Assembly (NCBI GenBank): GCA_031296345.1
Contig: JARLFW010000050.1
Coordinates: 1-8,202, forward strand
DNA from: Nitrosotalea sp.
GTDB taxonomy: Archaea > Thermoproteota > Nitrososphaeria > Nitrososphaerales > Nitrosopumilaceae
Direction: 5' to 3'
DNA length: 8,202 nucleotides
The notes beneath the pieces are model-generated. The model was not told the origin of the DNA. It saw nothing but the letters and a program-made list of their open reading frames with translations, and made no database searches. Below are positions 5,245-8,202 of this stretch, piece by piece. Made by a program: the position numbers and the translations under genes. Positions within the stretch are counted from its first letter, which is position 1, and the number at the start of each line of letters is the position of its first letter.

Positions 5245-5481
5245 GTGCTGATTCCTGTTAGATGTTTTAGTTGTGGAAATTTGATTGCTGACAAGTTTAA
5301 GGAATATCAAAGTCGTGTAAAAGGTGGAGAAGATCCAAAAAAGGTTTTGGATTCATTTGGTTTTAAAAGATATTGTTGTAGAGCCATGATATTGACATCA
5401 GTAGAGACAATTCATCAAGTCATTCCATTTTACGAAGCAATTAAGAGAAGAGAACAAGAAGTAAAAGCAGAATTAGAATAG
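5245..5481 (+). CDS. rpoN: DNA-directed RNA polymerase subunit N (Rpb10 homologue)
   Basis: Small zinc-binding subunit of archaeal RNA polymerase, homologous to eukaryotic Rpb10; with the D, L and P subunits it forms the assembly platform. This form is 78 residues. The zinc site is clear: CFSC (Cys7, Cys10) near the start and the adjacent pair CC (Cys44, Cys45) in KRYCCRAM. GEDPKKVLDSFGFKRYCC is the family core. The C-terminus (YEAIKRREQEVKAELE) is a charged helix. I chose GTG 5245 because the protein then begins MLIPVRCFSCG, like relatives, and lies about 26 nt from the TATA box, suggesting leaderless mRNA; GTG 5239 would add two residues. It is the first gene of the operon with eno, whose ATG comes after a single base. 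The rpoK gene, which often follows in other archaea, is absent here. Confidence 0.93.
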   Translation: MLIPVRCFSCGNLIADKFKEYQSRVKGGEDPKKVLDSFGFKRYCCRAMILTSVETIHQVIPFYEAIKRREQEVKAELE

Positions 5482-5482
5482 A

Positions 5483-6721
5483 ATGCCTCTGATTACTTCA
5501 ATCAAAGGTAGAGTACTTTACAATAGCAGAGGAAGTCAAACTATAGAAGTTGATGTAATATCAGATAAAAAACACATGGGACGAGTATCTGCTCCCTCAG
5601 GTGCAAGTGTTGGCAAATATGAAGCACAGAGTTTTCCGCAGGATAAACCAGAAAAAAGTTTAGAAATTTTAAAAAAAAATGTAAAGAAATTTATCGGTCT
5701 TGATCCATCAAACTTAAAAATAATTCATGAGACTTTAAGAGAAATAGATCCAACTCCCAATTATTCTAAAGTTGGAGGCTCCCTTGCATTCGCATTAACT
5801 ATTGCATCAATTGAATCTGCTTCAAAATCATCAGATATCCCCATGTTCAAGTTATTGGCAAAAGATTCAATTTTTAGATTTCCGTTTCCTCTTGGAAATA
5901 TAATAGGTGGGGGAGCACATGCGGGACCGGGCACACCAGATATTCAAGAAATTCTAGTTTGTGCAACAGGTTCCAAAACTATTCGTGATGCAATAGAAGT
6001 CAACTTGGCAGTCCACAAAGAAGTAGGAAAAATTCTAGCCAAAAAAGATCCAAGTTTCACAAAGGGAAGAGGAGATGAAGGTGGTTGGGCACCTAAATTA
6101 AAAAATGATCAAGCATTAGAAATAGCTGCAAAAGCTTGTGAGCAGCTTGGTTTTACATTAGGAAAAGAAGTCTCATTAGGAGTAGATTTTGCTTCATCCA
6201 CACAGTGGAATGAAAAGAAAAAGAGATATGTATACGATAGAGCAGGTTTTGAAAACACTCCACAAAAACAGATCGAATTTGCTTCCAATATAATAAAAAA
6301 ATACAAACTTGTTTATGCTGAAGATGCTGTTCATGAAGAAGCTTTTGAAGACATGTCTATCTTGACCAAAAAATTCCCACGCGTATTGATAACTGGAGAT
6401 GATCTCCTAGTAACGAATACAAAGATTCTCAAAAAAGCAGTAAAAATAAGAGCATGTAGTGGTGCCATATTGAAAGTAAATCAAGCTGGAAGCCTCTATG
6501 ATGCTTTAGAGTTTGCAAAAGAGGCAAACAATAACAATGTAAAACTAATCACATCCCATCGATCTGGAGAATCAGTTGATTCTCATATATCACACATTGG
6601 GCTTGCGACCAAATCAAAGATGCTCAAGGTTGGCATATTAGGCGGAGAGAGAATAGCCAAACTTAACGAACTAGTACGACTCTCAGAGTATGATTTAATA
6701 CGTGGAATGGCCGAGATTTAG
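5483..6721 (+). CDS. eno: Enolase (phosphopyruvate hydratase), divergent archaeal form
   Basis: Interconverts 2-phosphoglycerate and phosphoenolpyruvate; in an autotroph with the hydroxypropionate/hydroxybutyrate cycle it would mainly serve gluconeogenesis. The protein has 412 residues. Active-site features are kept: the mobile loop PSGAS (38-42), His146 in GGGAHAG, Glu156 in DIQE, Glu199 in GDEGGWAP, metal ligands Asp235, Glu280 and an Asp of GDD (305-307), Lys331 in ILKVNQAGSL, HRSGE (359-363) and Lys382 in LKVG. Several otherwise near-invariant stretches differ: SRGSQT for SRGNPT, NQAGSLYD for NQIGTLSE, GESVDSHIS for GETEDTTIA, and ERIAKLNEL for ERxAKYNQL. It also ends about 15-20 residues sooner than many archaeal enolases. 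All catalytic residues being present argues that it is active. Starts 1 nt after rpoN and ends 9 nt before rps2. Confidence 0.93.
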   Translation: MPLITSIKGRVLYNSRGSQTIEVDVISDKKHMGRVSAPSGASVGKYEAQSFPQDKPEKSLEILKKNVKKFIGLDPSNLKIIHETLREIDPTPNYSKVGGSLAFALTIASIESASKSSDIPMFKLLAKDSIFRFPFPLGNIIGGGAHAGPGTPDIQEILVCATGSKTIRDAIEVNLAVHKEVGKILAKKDPSFTKGRGDEGGWAPKLKNDQALEIAAKACEQLGFTLGKEVSLGVDFASSTQWNEKKKRYVYDRAGFENTPQKQIEFASNIIKKYKLVYAEDAVHEEAFEDMSILTKKFPRVLITGDDLLVTNTKILKKAVKIRACSGAILKVNQAGSLYDALEFAKEANNNNVKLITSHRSGESVDSHISHIGLATKSKMLKVGILGGERIAKLNELVRLSEYDLIRGMAEI

Positions 6722-6730
6722 AAACACGCA

Positions 6731-7405
6731 ATGAGTAAACAAGAAGACTTTGAACATATGGAAAAATACGTATTATCTACTGGAATAAGAGTAGGAACTC
6801 AAGTAAAAACAAAGTTCATGAACTCGTTTGTTACAAAGGCAACAAATGAAGGACTGTACATTATTGACAGCAAGAAAACATTATCAAGAATTCAGACTGC
6901 AGCCAAATTTATCAATAGAGCAGATATTACAAAAGTTCTAGTTTGTTCTGGAAGAGAATATGCTAGCATGCCAGTTGAGAAATTCTGTGAGATTACTGGT
7001 GCAACTCCTATGCTTGGAAGGTTCATGCCAGGAACTCTTACAAATCCATCATTACCATACTACAGAGAACCAGAATTAGTTTTCATTTCAGATCCACAAG
7101 TAGATGAGCAAGCAATTGTAGAAGCTACTAATGCAGGAATTCCAGTAATAGGAATTTCAAATACAGATAATGTTACTTCTAAAATTGACTTGGTAATTCC
7201 AGCAAACAACAGAGGAAGAAAATCTCTAGCTGCAACTTATTGGCTATTAGCAAGAGAGATCTTAATGCAGAAAGGTAAACTAAAAAACGCAGAATCTATG
7301 AAATATCAAATAGACGATTTTGAAACAAAGATAACAGAAGAAGAATTAGAAGAAGAGGCTGCTGAAAGAATGGCACCTTCAAGAATGAGAACACAGAGGC
7401 AATAA
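6731..7405 (+). CDS. rps2: Small-subunit ribosomal protein S2 (archaeal uS2/SA)
   Basis: Small-subunit protein at the head-body junction near the mRNA exit side, homologous to eukaryotic SA. The 224 residues cover the S2 fold: TGIRVGTQVKTKFM (17-30), GLYIIDSKKTLSRIQTAAKFI (41-61, split across helix 1), VLVCSGREYAS (69-79), GRFMPGTLTNP (96-106), LVFISDPQVDEQAIVEA (116-132), and GIPVIGISNTDN (136-147), ending with the RGRKSLAATYWLLAREIL helix. The last 25 residues are acidic then basic (EEELEEEAAERMAPSRMRTQRQ), a probable disordered tail. ATG 6731 follows eno by 9 nt with no evident Shine-Dalgarno, so translation may depend on coupling to eno. It is followed by the MEMO gene after 4 nt. The rpoN-eno-rps2-MEMO order is a conserved archaeal arrangement. 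Confidence 0.96.
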   Translation: MSKQEDFEHMEKYVLSTGIRVGTQVKTKFMNSFVTKATNEGLYIIDSKKTLSRIQTAAKFINRADITKVLVCSGREYASMPVEKFCEITGATPMLGRFMPGTLTNPSLPYYREPELVFISDPQVDEQAIVEATNAGIPVIGISNTDNVTSKIDLVIPANNRGRKSLAATYWLLAREILMQKGKLKNAESMKYQIDDFETKITEEELEEEAAERMAPSRMRTQRQ

Positions 7406-7409
7406 CACA

Positions 7410-8202
7410 ATGCAGGTGAGGACACCAGCTGTTGCTGGAATGTTCTATCCAAAAACAAGTCAGGAATTAAAATCAAGCATAAGAAATTGTTTTTTACATA
7501 ATTACGGTCCTGGAAAATTACCACCTTCTCCAGACGATAAAAAAATTATCGGTGTAATATGCCCCCACGCGGGATACGAGTATTCTGGTCCAATAGCTGC
7601 AAATTCATACTATGCAATATCATCACAGAGACCTGAACTTGTAATAATAATTGGTCCAAATCATTGGGGAATAGGACGAGACATTGCTACAATGAAAGAA
7701 GGAATATGGAGAACTCCACTTGGAGATATTGAAGTAGATGCAGAATATGCAACTGAAATTAACAAGATTTGTAAGTTGATAGAGATGGATTCTTTTTCTC
7801 ACACAAGAGATCATTGTTTAGAAGTACAACTTCCAATGCTTCAAGAGATATTTTCCCACAAATTCAAGATTTTACCTTTGATTTTAATCGATCAAAGCTA
7901 TAATGCTACAAGGGAAATTGGTAAAGCCATAGCAAAGATTGCAAAAATCAAGAAGACTATGATAATCGGTTCTTCAGATTTTACCCATTACGAACCAAAT
8001 GATTTTGCTCATGCGCAGGATGAATCTTTGATAGAGGCAGTAGTTAGTTTAGATGTAGATAAATTTTATAAAATTTTACAAGAAAAACAGGTTAGTGCGT
8101 GTGGGTATGGAGCGATTGCATCTACTATGATAGCTTGTAAGGAATTGGGGGCGACAAAAGGTATCTTGAACAAATACGCTACTAGTGGCGACATAACAGG
8201 TG
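7410..8202 (+). CDS. MEMO family protein (COG1355), 3' end outside the window
   Basis: The frame from ATG 7410 stays open to the window end, giving 264 complete residues of a protein that is usually about 270-285 in archaea, so only a short C-terminus is missing. The fold is related to class III non-haem iron dioxygenases (LigB). Visible landmarks: TPAVAGMFYP (5-14), CPHAGYEYSG (51-60), GPNHWG (82-87), DHCLEVQLP (134-142), GSSDFTHY (187-194) and ACGYGAI (230-236). His53, His85 and Cys231 match the metal-binding His49, His81 and Cys244 of human MEMO1. The biochemical role in archaea is unsettled: redox-active metal protein or dioxygenase-like enzyme are both proposed. It starts 4 nt after rps2 with no clear ribosome binding site. 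From memory, archaeal MEMO genes often precede mevalonate/isoprenoid genes, which may lie just past 8202. Confidence 0.93.
   Translation, partial: MQVRTPAVAGMFYPKTSQELKSSIRNCFLHNYGPGKLPPSPDDKKIIGVICPHAGYEYSGPIAANSYYAISSQRPELVIIIGPNHWGIGRDIATMKEGIWRTPLGDIEVDAEYATEINKICKLIEMDSFSHTRDHCLEVQLPMLQEIFSHKFKILPLILIDQSYNATREIGKAIAKIAKIKKTMIIGSSDFTHYEPNDFAHAQDESLIEAVVSLDVDKFYKILQEKQVSACGYGAIASTMIACKELGATKGILNKYATSGDITG

Noticed and set aside
7306..7814. Two minus-strand frames opposite rps2 and MEMO
   Set aside because: Both lie antisense to conserved genes and their translated products resemble nothing I know.
1..8202. Novel defence, mobile or secondary-metabolite system
   Set aside because: Every sizeable frame is a recognised housekeeping or metabolic family; no transposase, integrase, toxin-antitoxin pair, restriction gene or attachment site is visible.

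Overview
The window is a compact, AT-rich piece of an archaeal chromosome, most likely from an ammonia-oxidising thaumarchaeon (Nitrososphaerota, Nitrosopumilus-like). The evidence is: an archaeal-type S4, S2, RNA polymerase subunit N and MEMO protein; the archaeal family of CobT; a TATA-box promoter in place of -10/-35 boxes; and a ribosomal protein with an Ala/Pro/Lys-rich tail just before S4. Placement below phylum level is inference from general gene content and base composition, not from a search.

Left block (1-2506, + strand): the end of a ribosomal protein gene, probably rps13, then rps4 after 9 nt, then glmS after 45 nt. GlmS makes glucosamine-6-phosphate for amino sugars. It converges with, and overlaps by 8 nt, the end of the middle block.

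Middle block (2499-4819, - strand): a tight three-gene operon, read right to left. It holds a stand-alone NAD(P)HX epimerase domain, a short ETHE1/glyoxalase II-like metallo-beta-lactamase hydrolase, and an archaeal CobT-like phosphoribosyltransferase of lower-ligand cobamide assembly. The first two genes overlap by 4 nt (ATGA). The last starts with TTG, 3 nt after the previous stop and in the same frame. A 285-bp AT-rich gap (4820-5104) holds the operon promoter and several inverted repeats but no gene I can support.

Right block (5105-8202): tRNA-Leu(GAG) on the - strand and a + strand operon rpoN-eno-rps2-MEMO, with gaps of 1, 9 and 4 nt. One near-palindromic TATA box (TTTATAAG, 5216-5223) sits at the right distance to serve both the tRNA and rpoN. 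MEMO runs off the window end.

From memory of euryarchaeal gene order, the left and right blocks look like the two ends of the archaeal rps13-rps4-...-rpoN-rpoK-eno-rps2-MEMO superoperon, with the central part (rps11, rpoD, rpl18e, rpl13, rps9, and rpoK) absent here and glmS plus the minus-strand operon in its place. I see no mobile element, CRISPR array, defence system or clearly novel system. This is mostly housekeeping DNA; the best leads are promoter architecture, operon rearrangement, a divergent enolase and unusual gene junctions.
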